NCBI GenBank assembly: GCA_030280995.1
Contig: JASXTE010000017.1
Span: forward strand, 9,195,998 to 9,259,997
Length of the DNA: 64,000 bases
Reading direction: 5' to 3'
From: Hemileia vastatrix
Taxonomy: Eukaryota; Basidiomycota; Pucciniomycetes; Pucciniales; Zaghouaniaceae
Under the pieces are notes generated by a model. The model was not told the origin of the DNA, ran no database searches, and saw only the letters and a list, made by a program, of their open reading frames with translations. Below, piece after piece: positions 34,300 to 46,341 of the stretch. The first letter of the stretch is position 1; each line of letters opens with the position of its first letter. The translations under genes and the position numbers were made by a program.

Positions 34300-35700
34300 C
34301 TAGTCATCCAACAATTTCTTTAAACGTTCAATTTCCTCAACAGATTTATTAGCTTTAACACATTCTATCAAGAAATCTTTCTTTTTGGAATTTTCTTCAT
34401 GATCAAACTTATATTTCATCTGCTCTAATAGGTTTTGATGTTCAAGTGTTTTCTCCTCTTTTTTTTGATTTTTCAATACTTAGAGTTAACTCAAACTTCT
34501 TCTCCTCCAAATCTTGGGCCCGATCATCCTTCCGTAAAGAGAGCTCATACTTCCTCTCCTCCAAATCTTTGGCCCGATCATCCTTCCGTAAAGAGAGCTC
34601 ATACTTCCTCTCTTCCAAATCTTGTAGCCTATCATCCCTCCTTAAAGAGAGCTCATACTTTTGATTTTCAAACTTTAGAGTCTCTTTAGCAGCTTCCACT
34701 TGTTCTAGAGTGATAAGCAATGATAACAATAAGTAGAAGAAAAGCAGAGTAAATATTAATAGGTATGATATCACTTACCAGCATCACGTTTCTCTAAAAA
34801 CTGTTCCATTGAAGAAAAAGGGGTTTGTGATGAAGTATCACTATTTTGTCTTCTTTGTGAGTGGAAATTTAGACTACTTGAAGCCCTACGCTTCTTGTTC
34901 AAGGTCATATTTTCCTCCTCATCATTGTCACTAGCTTCAGACTCAGTTGATTGTGGCTCCTGGGCTTGTTCATCAGCCTTTTAATAAATAAGAAAATCTA
35001 AGTAAATAAAAAAAAGTATTGATAAGATAAAAGAAAAAAAACAGACCTGAGTTAGATTGGGTTGGGTTAAATCGCCAATAGGATCAATAGCAAAGCTATC
35101 TAGATTTGTAGAATTTAGAAGAGGGGAGGCTTGAGTGGAGGAAGAGGATGGGAAAAGATTTGCTTCTACATCATGTTCGGAGATAGGATCTTCACCATCC
35201 AACATGTTTACAGGATTAACATCAGCTCGCTCTCCAAAAATTGCATCCATCTCTTTAAAGTAAGGACATAAAGAATCAAGTTTATCGTCTATGGATTTTA
35301 TGCCCTTAGTTATATCATTGTCGGTAATCCCAAAACCAGTGGAAGATGAAAGAGCCTTTGCCTTCTTGTATTTTGCTCGGTAATTCTTGAAGTGTTCAGA
35401 CATCTGTTTAGGCAAAAGATCAATCCTTCCCTTGGTCTTATTGCGTAATTCATTTGCCATTAGAAGATAGCCATTAACTTTTGATGCGGGGGGCCGTCCT
35501 ACTTTAGTGGCATACTCAGTACCAAAACAAGAATCATAGTTAGATTTGGTTTTCAGCCAGTTGATAAGAATGAGATGTTCATCTTTTTTTAATTGAACGG
35601 TCTTTGATTTCTCAGCTGAGCGGGGGAAAGAGGAAGTAGTGGGAATTGAAGAACAACTGGGTGATGGCTGCCTTTGAGAAGATCTAGGATGACGAGGCAT
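34300..35700 (-). CDS. Myb/SANT-like DNA-binding partner of the Harbinger transposase
   Basis: ATG 35700 starts MPRHPRSSQRQPSPSC. A Myb/SANT-like domain follows (HLILINWLKTKSNYDSCFG, GRPPASKVNGYLLMANELRN, MSEHFKNYRAKYKKAK) and ends with DSLCPYFKEMDAIFGERADV, a layout usual in fungal Harbinger second ORFs. An intron follows DLTQPNLTQ (GTCTGT, about 35045 to 34982). Exon 2 is acidic and ends RDAG; a second intron (GTAAGT to CTCTAG) is at about 34778-34711. Exon 3 has four repeats of KYELSLRKDDRA.DLEER, a probable coiled coil. A frame change in an A-run near 34460 is needed to reach the C-terminus IERLKKLLDD at TAG 34302-34300. In known elements this protein binds subterminal repeats and brings the transposase in. 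Confidence 0.7.
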
Positions 35701-36050
35701 GTTATTATAAATGAAGATGAAAAGGAGCAGAAACAAGCAGATGAGATAGCGAGATGAAAAGGAGAAGAATCAAATAGATGAAATGGGGAGAAATTCTGAG
35801 CGGATAGAATGAACAGGATGGGATAAGAATGGAAGTGCGCAGCAAGGTAGAAGGCTGGGATATCCAGAAAGTTGTCCAAGATGTGGTTATCAAATATTGA
35901 GGATAAAAATGTCAGATAAGAGGTGAACATTGACATGTAAAGTGTATAATAACCCAATTATTAGCAAAAATAATTGCGGAAGATAATTGGGGTATGCGGA
36001 TTACTTTCCGCAATTAATTTAATTGCAGATTGGTCAACATTGATACCCCC

Positions 36051-36716
36051 TATTAAGTAATTAAACAACCCTGAGACATGAGAACCATGTGAAAAAGTAA
36101 TCAAATTAAGTATAACAATATTTCTTATAGATTTTTTAAGTGAAGCAAATGGAATGTTTTGACACAACAAAATATTGTAATCAATTTTTGTATTAGTCTG
36201 TAGAAAATAAATAAATTGTTTTGACTATGTAATAACTAGTTGAAACAAGTAATTAAATTTTTTACTGAATCCATTTTAGAATTTTTAAATTTATTATAAT
36301 AAATATTATAATGCATTTAATATTCATCACAAATTAGGGTCAAAAAACAACATCAATAATTATGGATAATTTTGAATATGAAAAGGGTTCAATTTAAATT
36401 TAAAAATTAATGTTATTACAATATAAGATAATTTAATAAGATATAATTATATTATCAACATGTAATTAAATAATTATTCATTAAATACACATAACACCTC
36501 TTTATATGGAATATAATAATTATTTTAATGTATAATTAATTTATATGATAATAAAATTAGTATAAAATTTATTTTAATTATAAAATAATACTTTAATATA
36601 ATTTATTATGTAATATAAATTTAATATATATACATAATCTTCAATTATTATGTCATTTATTAACTCCGATAAAATTGTATGTTTATTACTTGGCTCCTGG
36701 GACAGCCTGGCTGACA
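36051..36716 (-). repeat. Solo LTR C-4, right fragment
   Basis: Continues the family C-like LTR after the Harbinger insertion. On the minus strand the LTR start TGTCAGCCAGGCTG lies at 36716, close to the C-2 LTR start at 40565. AT-rich; no gene. Confidence 0.75.
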
Positions 36717-37257
36717 GTTATTAACAGGGGTAGTGAGCATGGACGGGATGGTTAGTGGAGGATTAAAGGGTTAACGGATGTTAGTGAGGAGGGTCCAGGT
36801 GTAACAGGTGTTTTTCGGAGGTCTGTGGTGTGTGGAATGTTGGATGGGCATGAGGTCAATGCGAGGAAGAGTAGTGGATATAAAAGGGATGGGATTTTGG
36901 TTCAACTTTCTTTAGAATTAAATTATAAAATGTATATATAGTTAATAGTGGTAAAAGGTTCAGGTTAATTCATTATTATTTTACATTTCCTTTTTTTTCT
37001 CAATAATCATTTCGAAGACTTAAATCTTTGATTATTGAGTTTACAACCCTTTGTGAGATCTCAAGAATATTAATATTACCTTTAAATTATATCAGAATTC
37101 TTATTGAACATATCTTGAAGCAGTAGCTCTTTCTTTGAGTCATCTTCAAATCATTTCTTCAAACATTTCTTCTGTGTTTCAAAGAAGTTTCTAAACTACT
37201 TTCTCCATCTCAATTCCAGGAACACCCTCAACCTTGTGCGTAGGTCTTCCAGTGACA
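36717..37257 (+). repeat. 3' LTR of A-0, right fragment
   Basis: Resumes the family A LTR (GAGCATGGACGG block) with a TATAAAAG box near 36881 and AGAATTAAATTATA near 36914, ending GTGACA at 37257. Confidence 0.85.
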
Positions 37258-40200
37258 GTTTGGTTTGAAATTGGACCCAGAAAAGAATTTCTTTACCTTG
37301 GGATTGAATGGCAAAAGAAATTTCAAAATTTCATCCCCTAGAAAACCTTCTGGGAACCTGTTAAAGTCTTTTAACTCACTGATCCAGTGTAAAGGCAGAC
37401 CAACTATTGAAATGGACGATTTATTAAATGAAATAAATACTGCTTCTTTTGGTGATCAGTTAACTAGTGAAAAAAAGGATTCTATTATTGCCTCAATAAC
37501 CTCTTTCCCTATGGATTTTGCTCATGGTTCTCATGTCTTAGCAAGTGTTCAGGAAGAAATTAATAATTACCTTATCCTGCAACTTGAGTGATATTCCTCC
37601 TAGTCTTAAGAGAAAACCATATCCTGCTTCTCCTACTAAAAGAAAGGATATTGAAGATAATATTGCAAAATTATTAAAAATGAATATCATTGAGAAAGTG
37701 GATGTCACCCCCAAATATTGTGTCATCTCCCCAGTCTTAATTTCTTAAAAAAAATATAAGGCTAGATTATGTGGAGATTACAGAGCATTAAACACTTATA
37801 CTGTTGATGATATTTATCCTTTACCCAGAATTAATTAAATACATGCTACCTTGCAAGGTGCAAAATTTTTTATATGTCTGGATGGTAATAAATGGTATCA
37901 TCAAGTTCCAGTTGAGAAAAATTCTCAAACTTTTTTACTTATTGCTACCCATATGGTAATATATAAGTATGTTAGAATGCCATTTGGCCCTAAAAGTGCC
38001 CCTTCAGTCTTTCAAAAAGTCATGGATAACACTTTCCATCAGGAAATTATTGAGGGATGGCTCATGGTGTATATTGATGATATCATAGATTTTTCTAAAA
38101 CTTTTGATGAACATATGGTTCATTTAAATAGGGTTTTCCAAAAAATGGATGAAATAAATATGACCTTGTCCTTGAAAAAGTGTAAATTTGGTTTTCAATC
38201 TTTGAAAGTCCTTGGCCATGTTGTGTCAGGCCTACAAATTTGTGTAGACCACAAAAAAGTTTCTGAAATTCAAAATGTGAAAGCACCAACCTCTGTAACA
38301 GGAATCCGAAGTTTTTTTGGGTATGTGTGGCTATTATAGACAATATATTAAAATTTATCAAGTCATAGCCTTGACTCTTACCAAACTAACCAAGAAAGAT
38401 GTTGTATTCATCTGGAATATTGACTGTCAAAAAGCTTTTGATACATTAAAATGTTGCTTAATGACAGCCCCTATCTTAGCTCTTCCAGATTTTAAAAAAC
38501 CATTTGTCCTGTATACAGATGCTAGCTTTGTTGGTCTGGGTGCTGCCCTCCACCAGAGACAAATTATTAATGATAAATCCTCAGAGGTTTCAATTTTTTT
38601 TATTTCAAGAACCTTGAGAAATAGGGAATTGAAATATGGTGCCACTAAATTAGAGTTCTTAGAAGTTGTTTGTGCTCTTGAGAAACTTCATTACTATCTA
38701 GATGATCAAAAGTTTGAGTTGTTAACTGACTGTAGTGCTGTGAAGTCCCTTATAAACCTGAAAACACCTAATAGACATATGTTCAGGTGGAAACTTGCTG
38801 TTCAAAAATACAGAGGACAGATTTCAATTATCCATAGGGCTGGAAATGTTCACTCCAATGTTGATATGTTGTCCAGATTTCCACTGCCAAATAATGACTC
38901 AAATGCTGCTTATTTACCTGAAGATGATACTGTTCATATCCATGGTATATTTATAGTTATTATAAAAGAAGTGTTTTTACAATTAATACTGAATTCATAT
39001 GATAAGGATTATGATTTAAATAGATTAGTTACTATCTTAAATGACCCTAAGAATGCTTCAATTCAAGTATTGATTAAAACTCTTCCTGCAAAGTATCAAA
39101 ATGCTTTTCTTAAAGAAAGTTTTCTATTGAAGATGGTTATATATATTATAGAAGAAAGCTCACTAATGTAATTGTATTTCCTCTTTCTATGAAAGAAACT
39201 ACCCTAAAACATTGTCATGATAACAAATTAGCTGGTCATGTTGATCTTGAAAAGACATTAATTAGGATCAAAAACAATGCTTGGTGGGATAATATGTCTG
39301 AAGATACAAAATTATATGTTGAATCCTGTGATTCCTGCCAAAAATCTAAAACGCTGACAGGTAAAAGAGCAGGGTTATTACAAAATATTGAAGCATCTGA
39401 TGCCACTTGGTAAATCATTAACATGGATTTTGTCACTGATATTCTTGTAGCAGGTAAAGAAAGTTATAAATCTTGTCGGGTAATAGTAGATAGATTCACG
39501 AAAATTTGCAATTAATTTCTACCTACAAAGATGTATCCACAAATGAATTAGCTTTCTTATGGTCGTCTTACATGTTCAATATTGTTGGTTTTCCAAAAGC
39601 TATTATCTCTGAAAGAGATCCAAAATTTACTTCTGAGTTTTGGACCTCTTTGATTGATATTTGTGGCTGTGAGTTAAAGTTGTCTACAGCTCACCATCCT
39701 CAGACTGATGTTCTAGCTGAGAGAATGATTCAAACGTTGGAAGATATTATTAGAAGGTATTGTGCCTTTGGATTAGAATATAAATACAATGACAGATTAA
39801 CTCATTACTGGGTCACTCCATTTTCTGGTCTTGAATTTGCATATAATGGCACTGTTCATTCTGTCACTGAGAAAAAGCCTTTTGAGCTCTGGTTAGTTTA
39901 TGTCCCAAACAATCCTGCTCAGATTCTCAATAATAAATTAACTAAGTGGAACTACACCCTGGTGTAAAATCTTTTATGCAAATGCAACAGCTATTCAGAA
40001 AAAATGCTCAAAGCTGTATTGATAAAGCATTTGAATATGAAAAGAAAAGAATGTATAAATCCCATAAAGAATACACATTTAACAAGGGGAAATAAGTGTT
40101 TATATCTACTGTACATTTCAATTTATAAGGTAACAACAAATTAAAAGATCCTTTTGTAGGACCATTTTTTTTAAAAGAATGTTTGGAAATAATGCAGTAG

Positions 40201-40532
40201 AAGTTGTATTGTATTCTCCATATGATAGGAAACATACTGTTTTTTGCATTTCTTTGCTTAAGCCTTATACTTCCAAAAGTGACTTATTTCCCAAAAGAAG
40301 GGGAAGACCTAAGAAAAATCCTCAGGAAGTCACAGAAACGTCAGGAATTTATAAGAAAGAGACTGCAGAAATTGATAAAATTCTCAATGATAGAATTATA
40401 ACTTCTGAAAGAGGTACTGAATATTTATTGAGATATAAGAGCAAATCATCTAAACAAGTTTCATGGATACCTGGCAAGGAGATTTTGAATCTTCCTACTC
40501 TGTTGAAAAAGTACAAAAAGAAAAAATCTTAG
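37258..40532 (+). pseudogene. Truncated, decayed pol of family C copy C-2
   Basis: Starts abruptly after the A-0 LTR, inside the end of the protease region (LDPEKNFFTLGLNGKR). It continues through RT with YIDD (38070 region), RNase H (YTDAS near 38515), integrase HHCC (HDNKLAGH...CDSCQKSK) and the core (SERDPKFTSEFW, AHHPQTD), to a C-terminus ending KKYKKKKS at TAG 40530-40532. At least six stops or frameshifts interrupt it. Gag and the 5' LTR are absent, so the left part was lost when A-0 inserted or by a later rearrangement. Confidence 0.88.
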
Positions 40533-40564
40533 CATTTTTTTTTGTTTTTGTTAGAGTGACGGAG

Positions 40565-41842
40565 TGTCAGCCAGGCTATACCAGGAGCCCAGTAAATGAT
40601 ATCTTGATTTATTGGACCTGAAAGAGGGCGTAAGAATTGTATTTGATGTATATAAAGTAATATTTTATTGCATAATAAAATTATATAAGTATCTTATTAA
40701 ATATAAGTATTATATTAATTTAATTGTTATATAAATTATTTATACATTTAAATTAAGCATAATATATTTTATATTCTACAAATAATGGCGCATTTTTATC
40801 TATTTAATAATTATAAACTAATAATTAATTAATTACAAACATATATTATAATTATATGTGTAAAATTGAATTATAATGTAATTAAATTAATTAATTAAAT
40901 TTATATATTAAATAAAACTTTTCATATATTATTAAACAATAATATTGGGCGCTTGTTTGACCATTAATTGAGTCAGAAAAATTATTAAATAAATTATAAC
41001 ACTTATTTAATAATATAGTATTTAAAATAACCATTTCAAATAACAAATATCATTAAAAAAATTATATGTTTCATTCAAACTAATTATTGAATTAATTACA
41101 TAGTTAAAACAATTTATTAAAATTGCTTTAAACTGGATTGAATTGATTACATGAATTTTTGGTGTAAAAATAATCCTATTTGTTTTACTAAAACCCTTTA
41201 CATGTCACTATAATGTCTGTTTTGGATTATTTTACTCCCTGTTCTCATGTTTCAAACTTATTTGGTTACTAATTATTTTAATTAAGTGTTTTGGGAATTT
41301 ATGGTGGAAAATATAGTTACTTACTCACGGGTTTATTTTATTGTCTCATGTTTTTCTCTCAATCTCAATGTTTAGTTCTATTCTTTTATATTCTTGTCTC
41401 ATTTAAATTCTCTTTTATAAATACTCATTTGTGACGCTTCAGAGGGTCTTTTGCCTATAAAAGGCTTTGGATAATCCCCTGTACCTTCATCACTTATTAT
41501 ACACTCATCATTTAAATATATTTTTTAAATATATTACGTTTATTATTATTTTTATTAGTACTATAAATTCTAATGAAAATTCTATATAACTAACTAAGGT
41601 TGCAATAGATCTAATAATAGTTAATAGTGTTTTCCGCGCATTGAAATAACTTCTAACTTAAATAAATATAATTTAATTTAAAATAACCCTCAGTATTATC
41701 TCAAGTCCCAAGTAGTCCTTGTTGACTTTTTTCTCTTAAGATAATTAAAACTCATTTTATTATTTTATTTCCTTCCCTATCTCCTCCTCCTGTTCTCCAT
41801 TCTTTATCTTTTTCCTCCTTCTTCTAGACAACTGGCCAATAT
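40565..41842 (+). repeat. 3' LTR of C-2
   Basis: Starts TGTCAGCCAGGC after a purine tract (GAGTGACGGAG). A GCCTATAAAAGG promoter block is near 41453. The 3' edge is set by the abrupt switch to inverted C-3 sequence at about 41843, after TTCTTCTAGACAACTGGCC; that the LTR truly ends there is not proven. Very AT-rich; no gene. Confidence 0.7.
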
Positions 41843-42749
41843 CCAAAGCCTTCTATAGGCAAAGGACCCTCTGAAGCATCACCATATAGTAATTACAAAA
41901 AGGAATAACATGAAACTAGAAATTAAAAAGAATAGAACTAAAATATGGAGACTGAGAGAAAAACATAAGACATTTAACTAAAACCATGAGTAAGTAACTA
42001 ATTTTCCCACCATAATTTCCCAAAAACACTTAATTAAAATTATTAGTAACCAAGTATGTTTGAAACATGTCAACAGTGAGTAAAATAATCCAAAACAGAC
42101 ATTATAGTGACATGTAAAGTGTTTGAGTAAAACAAATAGAATTATTTTCACACCAAAAATTCATGTAATCAATTCAATCCAGTTTAAAGTAATTTTAATT
42201 AATTGATTTAAATATGTAATTAATTCAATAATTAGTTTAAATGAAACATATAATTAATTTAATGATATTTGTAATTTAAAGTGGGGGTTTTGATACTATG
42301 TTATTAAATAAGTGTTATAATTTATTTAATATTTTTTCTGACACCATTAAGGGTCTAAAAAGCGCCCAATATTATTGTTTAATAATATATGAAAAGTTTT
42401 ATTTAATATGTAAATTTTATTAATTAATTTAATTACACTATAAGTCAATTTTACACATATAATTATAATATATGTTTGTAATTAATTAATTATTAATTTA
42501 TAATTATTAAATGCATAAAAATGCGCCATTATTTTTAGAATGTTAAATTTATTATGCTTAATTTAAATGTATAAATAATTTATATAACAATAAAATTAAT
42601 ATAATACTTGTATTTAATAAGATACTTATATAATTTTAATATGCAATAAAATATTAATTTATATACATCAAATGCAAATCTTAGGCCCTCTTTCAGGTCC
42701 AATAGATCAACATATCATTTACTGGGCTCCTGGTATAGCCTGGCTGACA
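41843..42749 (-). repeat. LTR of C-3, inverted and truncated
   Basis: Reverse complement of the C-2 LTR from its TGTCAG start (42749) to just past the TATA block, where it joins the C-2 LTR tail to tail. The roughly 370-bp distal part present in C-2 is missing. Confidence 0.8.
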
Positions 42750-42783
42750 CTACCTCACTCTAAAAAAAACAATAAAAAAAATC

Positions 42784-44591
42784 CTAAGATTTTTTCTTTT
42801 TTTACTTTTTCAACAGCATAGGAAGATTTGAAATATCCTTGCCAGGTATCTATGCATCATGTTCAGATTATTTGTTCTTATATCTCAATAAATATTCAGT
42901 ACCTCTTTCTGAAGTGATAATTCTATCATTGAGAATTTTTTCAATTCCTGAAGTTTCTGTGACTTTCTTAAGGTCTTTCTTAGGTCTTCCCCTTCTTTTG
43001 GGAAATAAGTCACTATTGGAAGTATAAGGCTTAAGCAAAGAAATGCAAAAAACAGGATGTTTCCTATCATATGGAGAATACAATACAACTTCTACTGCAT
43101 TATCTCCAACCATTCTTTTAACAAAAAATGGTCCTACAAAAGGATCTTTTAATTTGTTGATACTTTATGAATTGAAATGGACAGTCGATATCAACACTTC
43201 ATCACCCTTGTTAAATGTGTATTCTTTATGGGATTTATACATTCTTTTCTTTTCATATTCAAATGCTTTATCAATACAGCTTTGAGAATTTGTTCTGAAT
43301 AGCTGTTGCATTTTCATAAAAGATTTTACACCAGGGTGTAGTTCCAATATAGGTAATTTATTGTTGAGAATCTGCGCAGGAGTGTTTGGGACATAACCTA
43401 ACCAAAGCTCAAAAGGCTTTTTCTCAGTGACAGAATGAACAGTGCTATTATATGCAAATTCAAGACCAGGAAATAGAGTGACCCACTCATGAGTAAATCT
43501 GTCATTTTATTTATATTCTAATCAAAAGGCACAATAACTTCTAATCATATCTTCCAGAGTTTGAATCATTCTATTAGTTAGACCATCAGTCTGAGGATAA
43601 TGAGATGTAGACAAATTTTACTCACAGCCACGAATATCCATCAAAGAGGTCCAAAACTCAGTAGTGAATTTTGGATCTCTATCAGAGATAATGGCTTTTG
43701 GAAAAAAACAATATTGAACATGTAATTCCACCATAAGAAAGCTAATTCCTTTGTGGATACATCTTTGTAAGTGGGAATAAATTTGCACATTTTTGTGAAT
43801 CTATCCACTATTACCAAACAAGAGTTATAACTGTCTTTACCTGCTACAAGAATACCAGTGACAAAATCCATGTTAATGATTTTACAAGGAGCATCAGATG
43901 CTTCAATATGTTGTAATAACCCTGCTGTTTTACCTGTCAACCTTTTAGACTTTTGGCAGGAATCACAAGATTCAACATATAATTTTGTATCTTCAGACAT
44001 ATTATTCCACCAAGCATTGTTTTTGATCCTAATTAATGTCTTTTCAAGATCAAAATGACCAGCTAATATGTTATCATGACAAAGTTTTAGGATATTTTCT
44101 TTCATAGAAGGAGGAATTACAATTACATTAGTAAGATTTCTTCTATAATATATATAAACATCTTCAATAGAAAACTTTCTTTAAGCAAAGCATTTTGATA
44201 CTTTTCAGGAAGAGTTTTAATCAATACTTGAATTGAAGCATTCATAGGATCATTTAAGATAGTAACTAATTTATTTAAATCATAATCCTTATCATATGAA
44301 TTCAGTATTAATTGTAATAACTCTTCTTCCATATCAACTATAAATATTCCATGGATATGAACATTATCATCTTCAGGTACATAAGCAGGATTTGAGTCAT
44401 TATTTGGCAGAGGCAATCTGGACAGCATATCAACATTGGAGTGAACATTTCCAGCCCTATGGATAATTGACATCCATCCTCTGTATTCTTGAACAGCAAG
44501 TTGCCACCTGAACATATGTCTATTAGGTGTTTTAAGGTTTAAGAGGGACTTCACAGCACTACAGTCAGTTACCAATTCAAACTTTTGGTCA
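42784..44591 (-). pseudogene. Partial pol of family C copy C-3
   Basis: Encodes on the minus strand the end of RNase H (TDCSAVKSLLNLKTPNRHM), integrase HHCC (HDNILAGHFD...CDSCQKSK), the integrase core (MDFVTGILVAG, VIVDRFTKMCKFIP) and the same C-terminus as C-2, ending at 42784. Several stops and frameshifts are present. It breaks off at 44591 in the middle of RNase H, next to unrelated sequence. Confidence 0.85.
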
Positions 44592-45498
44592 TCTACACCA
44601 CGGGAAATCTAGGGGTGAATTGCTAGCAATCCCCTCTCTTTAAATTTAGAGTGTCCCTTAATTATGGCAGGTTTATGAATACTTTATAAACATAAGTAAA
44701 TTAGAGTTAGATTTACATTTATTCTCAGATTGATTATAGACAGAATATCAACTGATTCCAAATTATGCACAAGTTGATCCTCCAGAACTTGATTTTGGTC
44801 CTCTGTTGAGCACAAATTGAGAACAAATTGATCTAACCTAAGCTTATGCATATATAATAATTAAGGATACTTGCTCTATTAAATTTGATAATAAAATAAA
44901 ATATTGATGAATTTATATAAAAAAAATATTATGTAAGATATTAAATTATAAATTAAGGCATCATAGGAGGGCACTTAATAGAACTTAATTATACTATGTG
45001 ACACCTTAATACTGTATCACGCAGTTTGAAACATTTAAAACAAAATGTGTCATGATGGGCAATGAAATTGCTTGGACAGACACTTTCAAAATTAATACTG
45101 ACCATAATACACAAGTATGAAACCTTGGCATCTATCAAATAAAAGATTTTCCTTCTGATAAATGGATTATTCTCAGTTACTCCCTGCTAAAAAGTGTCCT
45201 TGTGAGGTTTGTCTGACCTTCAGGGGGGTAATTTGGCCACATCAAACTACTTCTATTTCCATGATTGAGCAAAACATCATACTCATTTCAATATAAATAG
45301 TTTATCTCATCTGACTGTGGCTAATCAAAGGGGTCCACCACAAGTTTAGCCAAAATTTTGGTAAACACTTTTTTGATGGATAGTGACTAACTGGTGCTTT
45401 CCGAAATTGTCCACCTGAAGTTAGGCTATAGTTCAGGAGGATAAATTTATTATGAATACAAAATTAACTGAAGAATACTTTTGCCTTAGCTACTCTGC
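44592..45498. other. Unassigned 0.9-kb AT-rich segment
   Basis: Lies between the broken end of C-3 and the A-2 5' LTR. No ORF is credible. It has a hairpin at 44611-44635 (AGGGG..ATTGC / GCAAT..CCCCT) and a short inverted pair CCTGAA / TTCAGG near 45414. It could be a fragment of another LTR or host intergenic DNA; I cannot say which. Confidence 0.4.
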
Positions 45499-46270
45499 TG
45501 TCACGCGCCACGTGACACTCGAGGCGAAAGAAGCTCATTAAATCAATAATATTGAGTCCTAAATCTATACTCAAAGCTCAGAAAGCAATTCTCCCTAGAA
45601 ACTGCGATTTTTCCTTTGTGTACTTACTATTTAACTGCGCTAGCCTAAAATCTAAATCTAAATTAGTCAATCTCCCAATAGGGTGCCTAAGTCCTTTTCA
45701 ATAAGCGACGCATAGCGCTAGGCTCAACGAAATAGTACAGTAGTAGTTTTCATTAAAGTTTTGTTAATTAATTAAAAAGGGGTAAATTGAGCATGGACGG
45801 ATATTTAGCAAAGAGGGTCTAAGTGTATGTTAGTAATGGTCAATGGAATGGGAATGGTGCAATGGAAGGGAGGTCAATGCGAGGAGGAACAAAGGATATA
45901 AAAGGGGTTGAATATTTGGTTCGATATTCCTCAGAATTAAATTATAAAATTGTATTTACATTAATAGTGGTAAACCTTTAAAGTTAAATCATTGTTATTG
46001 TATCTTTCTTTCATTTTCTCAATATTCATTTCTAAATCCTAAATCTTTGATTATTGAGTTTCCAACCCTTCATGAGATCTTAAGAATTCCTATTACCTTT
46101 GAAACTAGTTTATAATTCTTCTCGAAAGAACCTCGAACCTGTAGCTCTTACTTCGAGTGACCTTCGAACCATTTCCTCAAATCATTCCTCTGTGCTTCGA
46201 AGAAGTTTCTAAATCCCTCATCTCACTTTCAGGAACATCCTCGACCTTGTGCGTAGGTCTTCCGGTGACA
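45499..46270 (+). repeat. 5' LTR of chromovirus A-2 (772 bp)
   Basis: Starts TGTCACG-CGCCA-CGTGACA (palindrome with a CACGTG E-box) and ends GTGACA. TATAAAAG is at 45897-45904, and the presumed transcript start with AGAATTAAATTATA is at 45933-45946. It is very similar to 1874-2645. Confidence 0.93.
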
Positions 46271-46271
46271 G

Positions 46272-46285
46272 TATAATTTAATTCT
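46272..46285 (+). promoter_or_regulatory. Self-priming type PBS of A-2
   Basis: TATAATTTAATTCT, one base after the LTR, is exactly complementary over 14 nt to 45933-45946, about 30 nt downstream of the TATA box. This is the Tf1-type arrangement, in which the 5' end of the RNA primes reverse transcription instead of a tRNA. Confidence 0.75.
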
Positions 46286-46341
46286 CCATAGTTCTCATTC
46301 TTTGCACTACTACGTCCTTTTAGGTGTTTCTAAAATTTTAA

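Larger units (their letters stand above)
28225..36050. mobile_element. PIF/Harbinger DNA transposon, 7.8 kb, with cargo
   Basis: Terminal inverted repeats GGGGGTATCAATGTT are at 28225-28239 and, reversed, at 36036-36050. Flanking bases are TAA on the left and TAT on the right, an imperfect form of the 3-bp TWA duplication usual for this superfamily. It splits solo LTR C-4. Contents: transposase (+), a G/C-rich foldback, a broken Tet-like dioxygenase gene (+), tandem repeats, and a Myb-like gene (-). The length is large for Harbinger elements because of the cargo and the foldback. Confidence 0.88.
20331..37257 (+). mobile_element. Decayed chromovirus A-0, split by later insertions
   Basis: Components in order: partial 5' LTR, PBS, gag, pol with chromodomain, AT-rich spacer, antisense gene, and a 3' LTR cut into 27415-27655 and 36717-37257. 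The two LTR parts share subfamily-specific bases (AGTTAATAGTGGTAAAAG followed by TTCAGG) that differ from A-1 and A-2, which ties both ends to one element. Every ORF carries stops, many at former CpG sites. The solo LTR C-4 and a PIF/Harbinger element inserted later. Sequence right of 37257 is C-2 pol. Confidence 0.8.

Noticed and set aside
41843..42749. Treating 40565-42749 as one large palindromic DNA transposon
   Set aside because: Both arms carry LTR starts next to purine tracts and the same pol ends, so two inverted retroelements explain it.
44592..44640. Possible Helitron 3' end: hairpin followed by CTAG on the minus strand
   Set aside because: CTAG is followed by A rather than T, there is no matching 5' TC end, and no Rep/helicase sequence is present.
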